64,000 bases of DNA from an uncultured Anaerolineae bacterium. Its GTDB lineage: Bacteria > Chloroflexota > Anaerolineae > Aggregatilineales > Phototrophicaceae. Both the position numbers and the translations under genes were made by a program. The first letter of the stretch is position 1. Every line of letters begins with the position of its first letter. This document shows, piece by piece, positions 32,508 to 42,196 of this stretch. The stretch lies in NCBI GenBank assembly GCA_934216615.1, contig CAKQCB010000011.1, positions 14,109-78,108 on the forward strand, in the 5' to 3' direction. The notes under the pieces are model-generated. The model saw nothing but the letters and a program-made list of their open reading frames with translations, did no database searches and was not told where the DNA came from.

Positions 32508-33245
32508 TTATTCTTCCCCCCCAAGTGCCTCCAAGATTGCCTGCGTGATCACATCATTCCCTGCGTCGTTGGGATGCAACCCGTCCTCGTGCAGAAGGGC
32601 ATTCCCGCCCTGCGTCAGCATGGCTTGATACACATCTGCATAGCGGGTTTGATACGTCTGCGCCACCTGAGCTGCCGCTGTGACATACGCTTCATGCTCG
32701 CTCAGACTCCCACTGTCATAGTTAGGATAGACGGTATAAAAATCGGGGTTGATGTACGGTGCAGAGCCGATCACGATCTGGGCGGCGGGAACGCCTGCAT
32801 CGATCAAACGGGCGACGATCTCCCCCAGATCATTCTCAAAATGCTCGGCAGTAAATGCGGGATCATTCAATAAAATATCATTCACCCCGTACAGTAAGAT
32901 TATATGCGTGGGGTCATGACTCAAGATGCGTCGTGAGAAAGTGTCTCGTCCGTTGTTGAGGGCGGCGCGTCCAAGCCGAGGGACGGTATGTTGGCGGGTG
33001 TTTTGAAGCACTGTAGCGCCAATTCCCGCGTTGATGAATTCCGTCCATCCCTGCGCGGATGCAACTTGATTCACCCACCGTTCTGTTTCGGTTGATGCGC
33101 CATGCGCTTCGGTGATGCTATCGCCAAAAAAGACGGCGACGACTTCTTCTTGCGCTAAAAGTGGAGAAGCAAAATTCACACACAAGATGCTCAATAGGAT
33201 ACTCCCCAAAACAGCTCGGACAAGAGGTTTACGGGTGGACAACAT
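32508..33245 (-). CDS. Secreted SGNH/GDSL-family hydrolase
   Basis: 245 residues, ATG 33245 after GGAGGGAGTC. Signal peptide 1-32 (LLSILCVNFASPLLAQ). Block I FFGDSITEAHG near 40 with the Ser, block II NAGIGATV near 73 (Gly), block III YGVNDIL near 118 (Asn), block V EDGLHPNDAG near 223 with Asp and His. All four SGNH residues are present. Extracellular esterase, perhaps on acetylated or acylated sugar polymers; substrate cannot be told. Confidence 0.92.
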   Translation of the reverse strand: MLSTRKPLVRAVLGSILLSILCVNFASPLLAQEEVVAVFFGDSITEAHGASTETERWVNQVASAQGWTEFINAGIGATVLQNTRQHTVPRLGRAALNNGRDTFSRRILSHDPTHIILLYGVNDILLNDPAFTAEHFENDLGEIVARLIDAGVPAAQIVIGSAPYINPDFYTVYPNYDSGSLSEHEAYVTAAAQVAQTYQTRYADVYQAMLTQGGNALLHEDGLHPNDAGNDVITQAILEALGGEE

Positions 33246-33337
33246 GACTCCCTCCTAGATCAGCTTGCTATGGAGAGATTATACCTTACTAAAAATCGGT
33301 GTTGTTGGTGTTGAGTTGTCGCGGGGATATGTTCATC

Positions 33338-33374
33338 ACAACAGGGCTTGGTCATGATGATCAAGCCCTGTTGT
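33338..33374 (-). terminator. Long hairpin after the FKBP gene
   Basis: ACAACAGGGCTTG and CAAGCCCTGTTGT form a perfect 13-bp stem with an 11-base loop, 10 bp after the stop of the downstream FKBP gene. No clear T run. Confidence 0.6.
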
Positions 33375-33384
33375 AAAAATGATT

Positions 33385-33762
33385 CTACTGAATGCTCAGC
33401 AGTTCGACTTCGAAAATCAGCGTGGCGCCGCCAGGGATTACAGGCGGATATCCACGCGGGCCATAGCCCAAGTCACTGGGGATATAAAACACATACGTAG
33501 AGCCGACGGTCATCAATTGCAAGCCTTCAGTCCAGCCCGCGATCACACCCCCGAGCGGGAAGGTGGCGGGACCTCTTCCATGAGAGCTGTCAAATTCACT
33601 GCCGTCAATCAAGGTGCCACGATAATGCACGGTGACCGTATCGGACGCGGTAGGGCGTGCGCCACTGCCTTCGTTGACGACACGGTACTGTAAACCGCTG
33701 GCAGTTTGTTGAACGCCTTCGTTCTTGAGATTGTTGGTCAAAAATTCTTGTTGGTTTGTCAC
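33385..33762 (-). CDS. FKBP-type peptidyl-prolyl isomerase, short form
   Basis: 125 residues from a GTG at 33762 (AAGGATC upstream). One FKBP domain (about 20-125): GLQYRVVNEGSG, VTVHYRGTLIDGSEFDSS, GWTEGLQLMTVGS, LGYGPRGYP, LIFEVELLSI. The active-site aromatic and Asp positions (Y, D in FDSS, V/I, W) are kept. No signal peptide, so it acts in the cytoplasm. Its neighbour 72 bp upstream is a membrane-anchored paralogue with a nearly identical N-terminal flank (GVQQTASGLQYRVV), a recent duplication. Confidence 0.92.
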   Translation of the reverse strand: MTNQQEFLTNNLKNEGVQQTASGLQYRVVNEGSGARPTASDTVTVHYRGTLIDGSEFDSSHGRGPATFPLGGVIAGWTEGLQLMTVGSTYVFYIPSDLGYGPRGYPPVIPGGATLIFEVELLSIQ

Positions 33763-33834
33763 GTTTGATCCTTAAATAGATTAATTGCTCTTAAGCGCGA
33801 GACCTGATGATCCAGCGCTTGAGATCGCTTCTGA

Positions 33835-34395
33835 CTAATTAATGCCTAACAATTCAACTTCAAAAATCAGGGTAGAACCACCCGGAATGTTTGGAGGAAT
33901 TTGTCCGGGGGGATAATCATTCGGGCCGTAACCCAATTCACTCGGGATGAAGAATTGATACGTCGAACCGACGGGCATCAATTGCAAGCCTTCTGTCCAA
34001 CCGTCGATCACCCCACCCACAGAGAATGTCGTAGGGGTACCGCGTGAGTAAGAACTGTCAAATTCGGTGCCGTCGATGAACGTACCGCGGTAATGCACAG
34101 TGACCGTATCGGTCGCTGTGGGGCGGGGGCCACTGCCCTCTGTAACGACACGGTATTGTAAACCGCTGGCGGTCTGCTGAACCCCTTCGTTATTCAGGTT
34201 GTTGATCAAAAATTCTCGCTGGTTTGCTGTGCCGCCCCCTTGTGACTGGATCAGCAAAAATACGATAATGAGCGCGACGGCTGCCAGCGCGCCCCCTACA
34301 ATCATGTACGTCTTTTTGCGCTGTTCCAGCGCTTCTTGTTTGCGTGCTTCGGCACGTTTTCGGCTTGATTGGGTCCCGCGATTATTCTTTGTCAT
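33835..34395 (-). CDS. FKBP-type peptidyl-prolyl isomerase, membrane-anchored form
   Basis: 186 residues from ATG 34395 (MTKNNRG). A very basic N-terminus (SSRKRAEARKQEALEQRKK) precedes one membrane span (about 31-52), so the FKBP domain (78-186) faces outward. Motifs: VTVHYRGTFIDGTEFDSS, GWTEGLQLMPVGS, IPGGSTLIFEVELL. It would fold exported proteins near the membrane. Paired with the cytoplasmic copy downstream, probably co-transcribed. Confidence 0.9.
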   Translation of the reverse strand: MTKNNRGTQSSRKRAEARKQEALEQRKKTYMIVGGALAAVALIIVFLLIQSQGGGTANQREFLINNLNNEGVQQTASGLQYRVVTEGSGPRPTATDTVTVHYRGTFIDGTEFDSSYSRGTPTTFSVGGVIDGWTEGLQLMPVGSTYQFFIPSELGYGPNDYPPGQIPPNIPGGSTLIFEVELLGIN

Positions 34396-34459
34396 AAGCG
34401 TAATCACCTTGCTCCATCTGTATATTGATGTGATATAGGTTTTCCTGTCAAAGGGTTGA

Positions 34460-34468
34460 TGTTACAAT
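34460..34468 (+). promoter_or_regulatory. Extended -10 promoter for the small gene at 34501
   Basis: TGTTACAAT (TGn plus TACAAT) 33 bases before the ATG, with a poor -35 (TTTTCC) at 17-base spacing. Confidence 0.4.
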
Positions 34469-34500
34469 AGCTTTATGTGTGTTTGCAAAGGAGAGTTTTT

Positions 34501-34650
34501 ATGGATGTCGTATTTATGTTGTTGTTAGGTGGCATTGGGATCACGATCATCGTGGCCATGATGGTGCTCGTCAGTCGCGAACCCCAACACCATGAGGAAC
34601 ACTTTATTCCCCCGTCAAAGACAGACAACAAAACATCTCAAAATGAATAA
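34501..34650 (+). CDS. 49-residue single-span membrane protein
   Basis: ATG at 34501 after AAAGGAGAG, TAA at 34648-34650. It starts MDVVFMLLLGGIGITIIVAM, one span of about 25 residues, followed by a His/Pro/Lys polar tail (QHHEEHFIPPSKTDNKT). A good ribosome binding site and an extended -10 in front support it. Function unknown; it lies 58 bp upstream of the YfhO-like gene and may be co-transcribed. Confidence 0.65.
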   Translation: MDVVFMLLLGGIGITIIVAMMVLVSREPQHHEEHFIPPSKTDNKTSQNE

Positions 34651-34708
34651 GGCGTTGCATGCGCACTTTGCACTACTGCGCACCTAACTTAAAGGTGGCA
34701 TTGATCTC

Positions 34709-37453
34709 TTGAGCCACATCAAAGGTTTTTTCCGACATTTTATATTCATCGTCGTGATGATTACTCTCACGACGCTTTTTTTGAATCGGCTTGTTTTGAG
34801 CGACCTCGTCTTAGGTCGTGGGGATACGTTTGCCTACTTCTATCCGTATTGGGATATTCGTAATCAAGCCCTTTTAGACGGGCACTTCCCACTGTGGTCA
34901 CCGCATCTGTTCATGGGCGTGCCTCTGCTTGCGAACAGTCAATTGGGCACGCTGTACCCGCTCAATTGGATGGTTTCTTCGTTTACGCCTGCGGTAGGGG
35001 TCAAAATCAGCATTGTCATTCACATGACATGGGCGTGGTTGGGGACGGCCTTCCTCATTCGCAAGTTGCTTCCGCAAAGTGGATGGATTCCCGCATTCAC
35101 AGGGGGGATGATCTACGCCTTCAGCGGGCATTTAGGCGCACACATCGAACAGATCAACCAATTTCAAGGCTTGGCATGGCTACCGTGGATATTCGCCCTG
35201 CTCCTCTACTGCGGTGAACAACCAAAACGTTATATTCTGCTGTTGGCCTTCAGCTTCGCGCTTCAATTTTTGATCGGCCATACCCAAACCGTTTTCATCA
35301 CAGGTGTAGGGGCAGGCATCCTCGCGTTAGGACAATCCCAACCTGTTCTGCGAAAACGGATGCTCCTCAGCTTGGGGATTGCGGGCATCCTCGCGTTAAT
35401 CTTAGCTTCACCGCAAATCCTTCCCACAATGGAACTCACGCGGGTTTCTAATCGTGGGGGGGGCTTAAACGCCAATGAAGCGACGGCGTTTTCGCTCAGC
35501 CCGTTGATGCTCGGACGCGGGTTACTTCCCAGTTACGATACGTATATCTTCAGCGAATATATCGGGTATGTCGGCGTGTTTGCGCTTGGGCTGACATGGC
35601 TTGCTCTCGCTCAAATTCCGCTGAAACGGTCTGTCCGTCATTTTTGGCGACGACCTGAATTTGTATGGATGCTTCTGCTCATCGTCGGCATCGGCTTCGC
35701 GCTGGGCTTTTATAACCCGCTGTATTACGCGCTCGCGTCTTTGCCCGGCTTTAACTTGTTTCGTGTTCCTTCGCGTTGGCTGGCGCTCTTGACCATCGCC
35801 TGCGCCGTTCTGTCGGCGTATGGACTATATGCCGTTCAACGTCGTCATTTTCAATGGGATGTACGGCGCATCTTGAGCTGGACGCTTGGACTAGGCGCGC
35901 TGGCGGGTCTGAGCCTGCTCGTCACCCGCGCACCTGAAATTAGCGCGTCAGTCGCCGAGCCGATCACATGGTTGATGTGGGCGTTGACAGGCGCGGGCGT
36001 GATCTTCCTGCTGTCGATAGCCCGCCGTTATCCTAGCCTCGCGCTGGCGTTGATCGTCGTCGCAATCGGCGCGGAACTCTTTTTTACAGCGCGGGCGCAA
36101 ACCTATAACGATGTCACCGCGCCAGAAGTGATCGACACTCGCCGTTTTGAAACCTACTTTGTCGAACAACTTCAATCCGAACGCCTTGATACAGGGCGCG
36201 TATTGAGCATCAGCGATATTTTCTTTGACCCGGGCGACCATGCGACGTTGGTACAGCGCTATCAAGCGTTAGGACTGAGCGAAACCGCAATCCGTACCGC
36301 GTTAGTAGACATCAAAATGCAGCAGACGCTGACCGCGAACCTGCCCTTGATGTACGGCATTTATTCAGTCGATGGCTATGATGGCGGGGTGCTTCCTACC
36401 CTGTATTACACACAATTTACCTCGCTTTTGACGGGCGACCAAACGCGCACCGTCGATGGTCGTTTGCGCGAAATCCTCGCCCGTGATGAAGCCTGTCGCG
36501 GGGCATGTATCCCTGAGTTGCGCTGGCTCGGCTTGATGAATGTGCAGTATCTACTCACGGATAAAGTACATGACCTATGGCGTGAAAATATCGCCTACGA
36601 CACCCAATTTGCCCAACCCATCACAGCGGATGAACGCCGACTGTATGCCAGTGGAAGCGCGTTCGTCACCACCGCTGTGGATGTGCTGTACAGTTGTGCG
36701 GAAGGGGTGATGTGCAATCCCCCGCGCATGGTCGGCCAAGAAGATGAGTTTGTGATTTTGGACACGCTTGCCCCGTTTACGTTGGCGCGCTTCACATTGA
36801 GTGAACCGCAAGCGCTCTCCAATGTCGAACTGACATCCACACAGCCGATGACCCTGCAAGCCGTGACACTGGTCGATCTACGGGCGGATTTATTCCAGCC
36901 GTTGACCCCCGCGCATTGGCATCGCCTGCTCTCCAGCGACATCAAGCTGTACGAATACGCGGAAACACAACCCCGCGCCCAAGTGATGTCCGGTCAAATT
37001 TATGTGATGCCGAACACATGGCAAGGCTCAGAAGATGCCTTAGACCTGATGGCACAGCCCGATTTTGACCCTGCGCGTGATCTGGTGATTCATAGTGATG
37101 AGACTTCTCTGCCCACCCACGCCAGCCAAGCCGATGTCACCCTGATCGAATACGATGATGAACGGGTGGTGTTACAGGTGGACAATGCGACACAGGCGGG
37201 GTGGCTGTTACTCACCGATGCGTATGATGTGGGCTGGCAGGTGCGTGTGAACGATCAACCCGCAGCGTTATATCGGGCAGATGTCATGTTCCGCGCGGTG
37301 ATGATTCCCGAAGGTACGAGTACCGTCACCTTCACCTATCAACCGAGTTGGTATCCTCATCTGTTCATTTTAGGCGCGGGGGTTTGGATGGTGGCGCTTT
37401 TGGTGGGCGTCCTCTTTTGGTTACGAACCCCGTCGAAGCAACCCTCTCATTAA
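34709..37453 (+). CDS. YfhO-family polytopic membrane protein (GT-C-like)
   Basis: 914 residues from a TTG at 34709 with AAAGGTGG upstream; a GTG/ATG pair about 15 codons on is possible. Family start DLVLGRGDTFAYFYPYW with a first-loop acidic site, HLFMGVPLLANSQLGTLYPLNW, then about 12 spans up to 470. A soluble extracytoplasmic domain (480-870) and one last C-terminal span (885-907) follow. YfhO is needed for glycosylation of lipoteichoic acid in Bacillus; the general role is transfer of lipid-linked sugars outside the membrane. Related in type to the giant YYY protein at 27033. Confidence 0.88.
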   Translation: MSHIKGFFRHFIFIVVMITLTTLFLNRLVLSDLVLGRGDTFAYFYPYWDIRNQALLDGHFPLWSPHLFMGVPLLANSQLGTLYPLNWMVSSFTPAVGVKISIVIHMTWAWLGTAFLIRKLLPQSGWIPAFTGGMIYAFSGHLGAHIEQINQFQGLAWLPWIFALLLYCGEQPKRYILLLAFSFALQFLIGHTQTVFITGVGAGILALGQSQPVLRKRMLLSLGIAGILALILASPQILPTMELTRVSNRGGGLNANEATAFSLSPLMLGRGLLPSYDTYIFSEYIGYVGVFALGLTWLALAQIPLKRSVRHFWRRPEFVWMLLLIVGIGFALGFYNPLYYALASLPGFNLFRVPSRWLALLTIACAVLSAYGLYAVQRRHFQWDVRRILSWTLGLGALAGLSLLVTRAPEISASVAEPITWLMWALTGAGVIFLLSIARRYPSLALALIVVAIGAELFFTARAQTYNDVTAPEVIDTRRFETYFVEQLQSERLDTGRVLSISDIFFDPGDHATLVQRYQALGLSETAIRTALVDIKMQQTLTANLPLMYGIYSVDGYDGGVLPTLYYTQFTSLLTGDQTRTVDGRLREILARDEACRGACIPELRWLGLMNVQYLLTDKVHDLWRENIAYDTQFAQPITADERRLYASGSAFVTTAVDVLYSCAEGVMCNPPRMVGQEDEFVILDTLAPFTLARFTLSEPQALSNVELTSTQPMTLQAVTLVDLRADLFQPLTPAHWHRLLSSDIKLYEYAETQPRAQVMSGQIYVMPNTWQGSEDALDLMAQPDFDPARDLVIHSDETSLPTHASQADVTLIEYDDERVVLQVDNATQAGWLLLTDAYDVGWQVRVNDQPAALYRADVMFRAVMIPEGTSTVTFTYQPSWYPHLFILGAGVWMVALLVGVLFWLRTPSKQPSH

Positions 37454-37468
37454 TGGAGTATCCCCGCT

Positions 37469-38371
37469 GTGTTACGCGCCTTTTATTCTGATACGTTCGT
37501 GCTTCCCTTACCGGTAGATCATCGTTTTCCGATGGCAAAATATTATCGTGTACGTGACCGTATCCTTGAGTTGGGTATCCTTCCATCGGAACAGGTGATC
37601 ACGGCCACCCCCGCCACCTATGAACAGCTTTTGCGCTGTCATGATGCTGAATACATCGACAAGGTGATGCAAGGGACGCTCAGCAAATTTGAACAGCGTC
37701 GCATCGGGTTTCCATGGTCGCCGGAATTAGTACGCCGTTCGGTGCGAACAGTGGGTGCGACGATTCAGGCGTGTCACGCGGCCTTTGCAGAGGGCGTTTC
37801 GGTCAATCTGGCGGGCGGGACGCATCATGCCTACCCCGATCATGGTGAAGGTTATTGTGTCTTTAATGATGCGGCAGTCGCCGCCCGCGCCATGCAAGAT
37901 GCGGGGTTGGCGCGTCGTGTGGTCATCCTTGATGGCGACGTGCATCAAGGCAACGGCACAGCGGCGATTTTCGCGCAAGATCGAAGCGTGTTCACTTTCT
38001 CGATTCATGGAGCGAAGAATTTCCCTTTTCACAAAGAAAAGAGTGATCTTGACATCGAACTGCCGGATAGAACCGAAGATGCCCCTTATCTCGCCCTACT
38101 TGAAGAAGGGGTGACGCGCTCATTGGCCGCCGCCAATGCTGACATCGCAATTTATTTGGCGGGCGCAGACCCGTACTACAAAGACCGCTTAGGGCGCATG
38201 GCCTTGACGATGGACGGTCTAGCGACACGCGATCATATTGTATTAAGGCTGTGTCAGGAAGCGGGGATTCCAGTGGCGATTGCGATGGCAGGCGGGTATT
38301 CGCCCGATGTAGAAGATATTGTCGCGATCCATGTGCAGACGGTAAAAATCGCGACAGAATACGCCCGCTAA
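37469..38371 (+). CDS. Histone deacetylase-family protein (AcuC/HdaH-like)
   Basis: 300 residues from GTG 37469, 15 bp after the YfhO-like gene. Zinc-site residues: Asp and His in LDGDVHQGNGT near 154-164 and Asp in GADPYYKDR near 230; proton-shuttle His pair in AGGTHHAYPDHG near 115-126; Gly-rich end AMAGGYSPD. Class IIa/IV-like bacterial members deacetylate small amides, acetylpolyamines or proteins. Position 161 region PYYKDR replaces the usual DAHxxDP form, slightly divergent. Ends before a strong terminator. Confidence 0.9.
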   Translation: MLRAFYSDTFVLPLPVDHRFPMAKYYRVRDRILELGILPSEQVITATPATYEQLLRCHDAEYIDKVMQGTLSKFEQRRIGFPWSPELVRRSVRTVGATIQACHAAFAEGVSVNLAGGTHHAYPDHGEGYCVFNDAAVAARAMQDAGLARRVVILDGDVHQGNGTAAIFAQDRSVFTFSIHGAKNFPFHKEKSDLDIELPDRTEDAPYLALLEEGVTRSLAAANADIAIYLAGADPYYKDRLGRMALTMDGLATRDHIVLRLCQEAGIPVAIAMAGGYSPDVEDIVAIHVQTVKIATEYAR

Positions 38372-38404
38372 AAATCAACGTTTATTTGTTTTAAATTTTT
38401 AAAT

Positions 38405-38440
38405 AAAGAGGGCGATCTGTTCGAGAATCGCCCTCTTTTA
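38405..38440 (+). terminator. Rho-independent terminator
   Basis: AGAGGGCGAT and ATCGCCCTCT, 10-bp perfect stem, 10-base loop, followed by TTTTA; placed between two convergent genes. Confidence 0.8.
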
Positions 38441-38466
38441 TTACTGAATTACTGACAAGTGAACCG

Positions 38467-40707
38467 CTAGTTCGGGGTTTGGCTGACGATCACCAAGGTG
38501 CCCGGCTCAAACAATGTGGCGCAGGTGAAACCCTGAAATTCGGGGACGGTGTAACTGCCGATGATTTCGGGATGGCGTGGCATTTGACTGGCGGCGAGCC
38601 AAATCAGCGATCCACTGCCTTTCACGCAGAACACCGCACCGCCTTCAAAGTAGGTCATGCCTGACGGACTGAAGATGTCAATCGCTTGCTGAATACCGAG
38701 CGCTTCAAGCCCTTCGATGCCGATACTGCCAATGTGATACAGATTGTTGCCGAGCCATGTGGTCGGCGCGCCGTTTTGATACAAAATACGGCAGTTGATT
38801 GCATAGCCGAGCGCGTCGGAGGTGTTGCTGCGCACCACACCACTTTCACTAAAGTTATGATCTTCACAGAGCGGGGTGGGCGGTGGCGGTGGGAAGTCCT
38901 GAAGGAAGACCGTCACGTTGGTGATGCTCATGTCAAGCGGATATTCCGACGCAGAGCTGGCGCTGATGCTGTGAGAGATCAGCGTTTGGCGTGACGTATT
39001 CTCGGCCAAATTCTGCGCGCCGGTGACGGTTACGTAAAACAAACCGCCCGCGCTGACATCTAACACAAAGGGGGAGGTCGTCGCGCCATTGACGGTGACT
39101 TGTGCAGGGTCAAACTGGATGGCGAGAGAAACCGCGCCTGAAGGAACCGAACCCAACGTGATGACGTATTCCGCTGAACTGCCTTCGCTGACGAGCACAC
39201 TGGACGGGGCAACGGTGATGTCTGTGATCTGCGGGACTGTATCATCGTCCGTGTTTATGAGCGTCACAGGAGCAAGCGTGAAGCCGTTGTAAGTTGCATC
39301 CGCACTGGCGACGGCAAACATGATTTGATAGGTCTGGTCGCCGTCGATGAGCGTATCATCCACGCCTGTGACGGTCACAGACTGCGGAATGTTCCAATTC
39401 GCAGGCGTGAAGGTGAGCGACGCTGGACTGACCGCGCCTTCATTGAGGTTACTGCTGGTGAGGGCGACGGTGACATCCGCAGTGGGAAGTCCACCTTCGA
39501 TAACGACGGTAAATGTGGCTGTCGTCCCACTTTCAGAGGTGGTTAAGCCACTGCTTGGATTGACTGTGATTGCCCCGCCGCCAGATGAAAAAATGGACTC
39601 GTAAGCACCCATATCGACTGTGCCTTGTTGAATACGAGGGTTACCCGCCAGATCAGAGATAATCCCCGCGGGGATGAGCGCGTTGTTTCCCGCGTTGATG
39701 GCAGGGCTTATGGACGACAGGGTGAGGTTACTATTGAAATAAGGGTCGCCATTCAAGTTACCATTACTGCCCGCGGTGGCGCCACAACTGCCATCTTCAA
39801 TAAGTGAATAGTAGAATATGGGAGCATCGCCACCCGGAGAATAACAATCTGAAGTGACTGAATTAGCGATGATACTATTATTCAGCGTAAGCGGCATAAA
39901 TGTGAATAACCCGCCACCTGTCCCAGAATTGCCAGAGAAGGTACTGTTATTGATGATGGCGGGGCCACCGTTATAAATGCCACCCCCGACATTACTGATA
40001 TTCCCCGAGAAGATACTATGATTTATAGAGAGAGTGCCTTGATTATAAATCCCACCACCGCTGATCGAGTTATTCCCCGAGAAAGTTGTGTTGTTCAGCG
40101 TGAGTGTGTTGTAGTTAAGAATCGCGCCCCCATTGTTACTGCTATTCATAGAGAAGATACTGTTATTGACAGTGAACATGGTGTGATTCAACACTGCCCC
40201 ACCCGTTGGAGCATTATTCAGTGTAAAAGTACTGTGATTTGCCGTGAGGATGCTTAAATTTTCTATTGCCGCGCCATAACCCGCGGTGTTCAGTGTGAAG
40301 CTCGTGTTATTCACAGTGAGCGTCCCCTGATTATAAATCCCACTACCGCCTTCACTATTTGAAAGATTGCCTCGGGCAATAGTGAGGTTATTGAGGACGA
40401 CATTTGCGCTTGGATGAATTTCCATCACACGGATAGCGTTATTGCCGTCCAGCATTGCCCCATTCCCATTGATTGTAAGGGAGTTGCCCCCATCAGCTTG
40501 GATGTGGAGCGTAGACCCCAGCGTGTAAATACAGCCTGATGCAAGATTGAGGGTATCGGCTTGGGCATTGGTATTTGCGGTTAAGATCGCATCAGTAAGT
40601 TCTGTGGGATTGCACGCCAGCGTAAAATCAGCAGCGTGGATGGGGATGAATGAAACAGAGAACACGAACAGCAGAAAGCTAAGACGAAAGATCGAAGCTA
40701 GGTTCAT
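38467..40707 (-). CDS. Secreted right-handed beta-helix protein with four-cysteine C-terminal domain
   Basis: 746 residues, ATG 40707 after GAAGGGAT. Signal peptide 1-25 (LFVFSVSFIPIHA). A Polymorphic-OMP/beta-helix region (30-370) with repeated short lines (LTVNNTSF, FSGNNSISGGGIYN) follows. Next come two Calx-beta-like/Ig-like domains (375-590) with VTGVDDTLIDGDQTYQIMF, then a Pro linker and the four-Cys domain (614-746) shared with the protein at 13700. Probably a cell-surface or released protein binding or acting on polysaccharide; no catalytic residues recognised. Confidence 0.8.
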   Translation of the reverse strand: MNLASIFRLSFLLFVFSVSFIPIHAADFTLACNPTELTDAILTANTNAQADTLNLASGCIYTLGSTLHIQADGGNSLTINGNGAMLDGNNAIRVMEIHPSANVVLNNLTIARGNLSNSEGGSGIYNQGTLTVNNTSFTLNTAGYGAAIENLSILTANHSTFTLNNAPTGGAVLNHTMFTVNNSIFSMNSSNNGGAILNYNTLTLNNTTFSGNNSISGGGIYNQGTLSINHSIFSGNISNVGGGIYNGGPAIINNSTFSGNSGTGGGLFTFMPLTLNNSIIANSVTSDCYSPGGDAPIFYYSLIEDGSCGATAGSNGNLNGDPYFNSNLTLSSISPAINAGNNALIPAGIISDLAGNPRIQQGTVDMGAYESIFSSGGGAITVNPSSGLTTSESGTTATFTVVIEGGLPTADVTVALTSSNLNEGAVSPASLTFTPANWNIPQSVTVTGVDDTLIDGDQTYQIMFAVASADATYNGFTLAPVTLINTDDDTVPQITDITVAPSSVLVSEGSSAEYVITLGSVPSGAVSLAIQFDPAQVTVNGATTSPFVLDVSAGGLFYVTVTGAQNLAENTSRQTLISHSISASSASEYPLDMSITNVTVFLQDFPPPPPTPLCEDHNFSESGVVRSNTSDALGYAINCRILYQNGAPTTWLGNNLYHIGSIGIEGLEALGIQQAIDIFSPSGMTYFEGGAVFCVKGSGSLIWLAASQMPRHPEIIGSYTVPEFQGFTCATLFEPGTLVIVSQTPN

Positions 40708-40904
40708 AATATCCCTTCAGAGATATAATTACGTGATGCAGAAAATAAGGTTCTAAAGTCTCTATTAAAAGGTATGTTATACCCGATGAAGAATTACATT
40801 TTTATATAGTAGTGGGATTTAACAAATTCGGGTCTTTAGAAAATTTAAAAATAGTGCGAAATTTACAAACTGCGGATTTTTACAGCGACGAAAGTTTAGA
40901 CCAC

Positions 40905-40938
40905 AAAAAAGGGTGATTCGTATGAATCACCCTTTTGC
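40905..40938 (-). terminator. Terminator of the M24 peptidase gene
   Basis: Reverse strand: AAAAGGGTGATTC, 4-base loop, GAATCACCCTTTT, more T. A strong rho-independent terminator 23 bp after the stop codon. The 40708-40904 spacer holds no gene. Confidence 0.85.
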
Positions 40939-40960
40939 ATTGCTCAGAAAACTTCAGAAG

Positions 40961-42157
40961 TTATTCTACTGGCACAACGATGATTTCAGTTTGTGGCTTG
41001 CCTAACCATTCGTAACCATCTTCTGTCACGACGACATCTTCTTCTAGCGAAACCAAGCCGTAGCCGGGGACTTCAACGCCCAATTCAAGCGTGAAGCAGT
41101 TGTTGACTTCCACAAGGCCATATGGGGTTTTGCCGTAGCGTTCCCAACGTGGGCCTAACAAGGTCGCGCCATCGTGGACGGTACGCCCAATCCCATGCCC
41201 AACCGCATGTTGATATTCGGGGTAGCCCGCCGCGACGATGAAGGAACGGGCGGCATCATCGACGACTGCGCCTTGAACGCCGGGTTTCAACGCTTCACCT
41301 GCCGCCAAAATAGCGCCCCTCACGGAATCAAAAGCGTGTTGGACAGGTTCGGGAATACTGGTTTCGCCTTTGGGTTGTAAGTACCAGACACGTTGAATGT
41401 CGGAAATGTAATCGTTCAGAATCACACCTTGATCGATGCGGACTAAGTAGCCCGCTTTGGTCACGTATTGATCTGAAGGCGACGTATGACCGACTGGCGA
41501 ATCTGGCCCGACGGTGACGGTAGGGCAGTGCCCCGGGTCCCATGAAGGGACGACGCCTTCTTTGTGATATTCGCTGTGGACGAAATTGGCAATTTCAAGT
41601 TCGCTCAAGCCGGGTTTCAAAAATGCGGTGATGCGGTCAATGATGCGGTCGGTTAACGCGACGGCTTCACGAATCCGTTGAATTTCGGATGGGGTTTTGC
41701 GTCCACGTAATGGATTCAGGATATTTTCAGCCGAGATCAATTCATACGGCTTGCCCGCCAAATAACGCTTCAGGGTCAAATACATCCCGTGTGAAAGGCC
41801 GTCCGCCGCCGTATCACTTTCTGAGTAATTGACCGCGATTTGTTTGGGGCTTAAACGGTCTAGGACATCGACCAATGAGGTTTGGATGCTTTGATCGTAA
41901 GAGATGACTTCATCCCAAACGCCCATGCGTTGGAAATTGACGATTTCGTAGCGCCCTGCAATCGCCACTTTATACCCTGTCTTGGTGATGATTAAGGCGG
42001 TGTGCCACGTCATATTGGATGGGCAGATCAAAGGCAGTGCGGGGTCGGCATTATGCTCGGTTTCGCGCACGAAGGTGAGCCATATATCAACATCTTGCTC
42101 GCGCAAAATGCTAATCGCCTGCTCAATTTTTTCAAGCTGTAAAGTGAAATCTAACAT
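40961..42157 (-). CDS. M24-family metallopeptidase (Xaa-Pro aminopeptidase-like)
   Basis: 398 residues from ATG 42157 (AAAGGCG upstream); a longer frame exists but reads through the terminator of the upstream operon. N-terminal creatinase-like domain (1-160), C-terminal pita-bread fold: metal ligands Asp in RIDQGVIL near 250, Asp in ISDIQRVW near 263, His in AVGHGIGRTVHDG near 330, Glu in FTLELGVEV near 366, Glu in SLEEDVVV near 380. It should remove N-terminal residues before proline, matching the peptide import genes next door. Confidence 0.9.
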   Translation of the reverse strand: MLDFTLQLEKIEQAISILREQDVDIWLTFVRETEHNADPALPLICPSNMTWHTALIITKTGYKVAIAGRYEIVNFQRMGVWDEVISYDQSIQTSLVDVLDRLSPKQIAVNYSESDTAADGLSHGMYLTLKRYLAGKPYELISAENILNPLRGRKTPSEIQRIREAVALTDRIIDRITAFLKPGLSELEIANFVHSEYHKEGVVPSWDPGHCPTVTVGPDSPVGHTSPSDQYVTKAGYLVRIDQGVILNDYISDIQRVWYLQPKGETSIPEPVQHAFDSVRGAILAAGEALKPGVQGAVVDDAARSFIVAAGYPEYQHAVGHGIGRTVHDGATLLGPRWERYGKTPYGLVEVNNCFTLELGVEVPGYGLVSLEEDVVVTEDGYEWLGKPQTEIIVVPVE

Positions 42158-42196
42158 GGTCGAACGCCTTTCAGTAGTCATGAAAACTAGGTAACA

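Noticed and set aside
32391..32873. Rightward protein-coding frame across the hairpins and GDSL gene
   Set aside because: It is antisense to a GDSL hydrolase with all catalytic blocks and starts inside a palindromic repeat.
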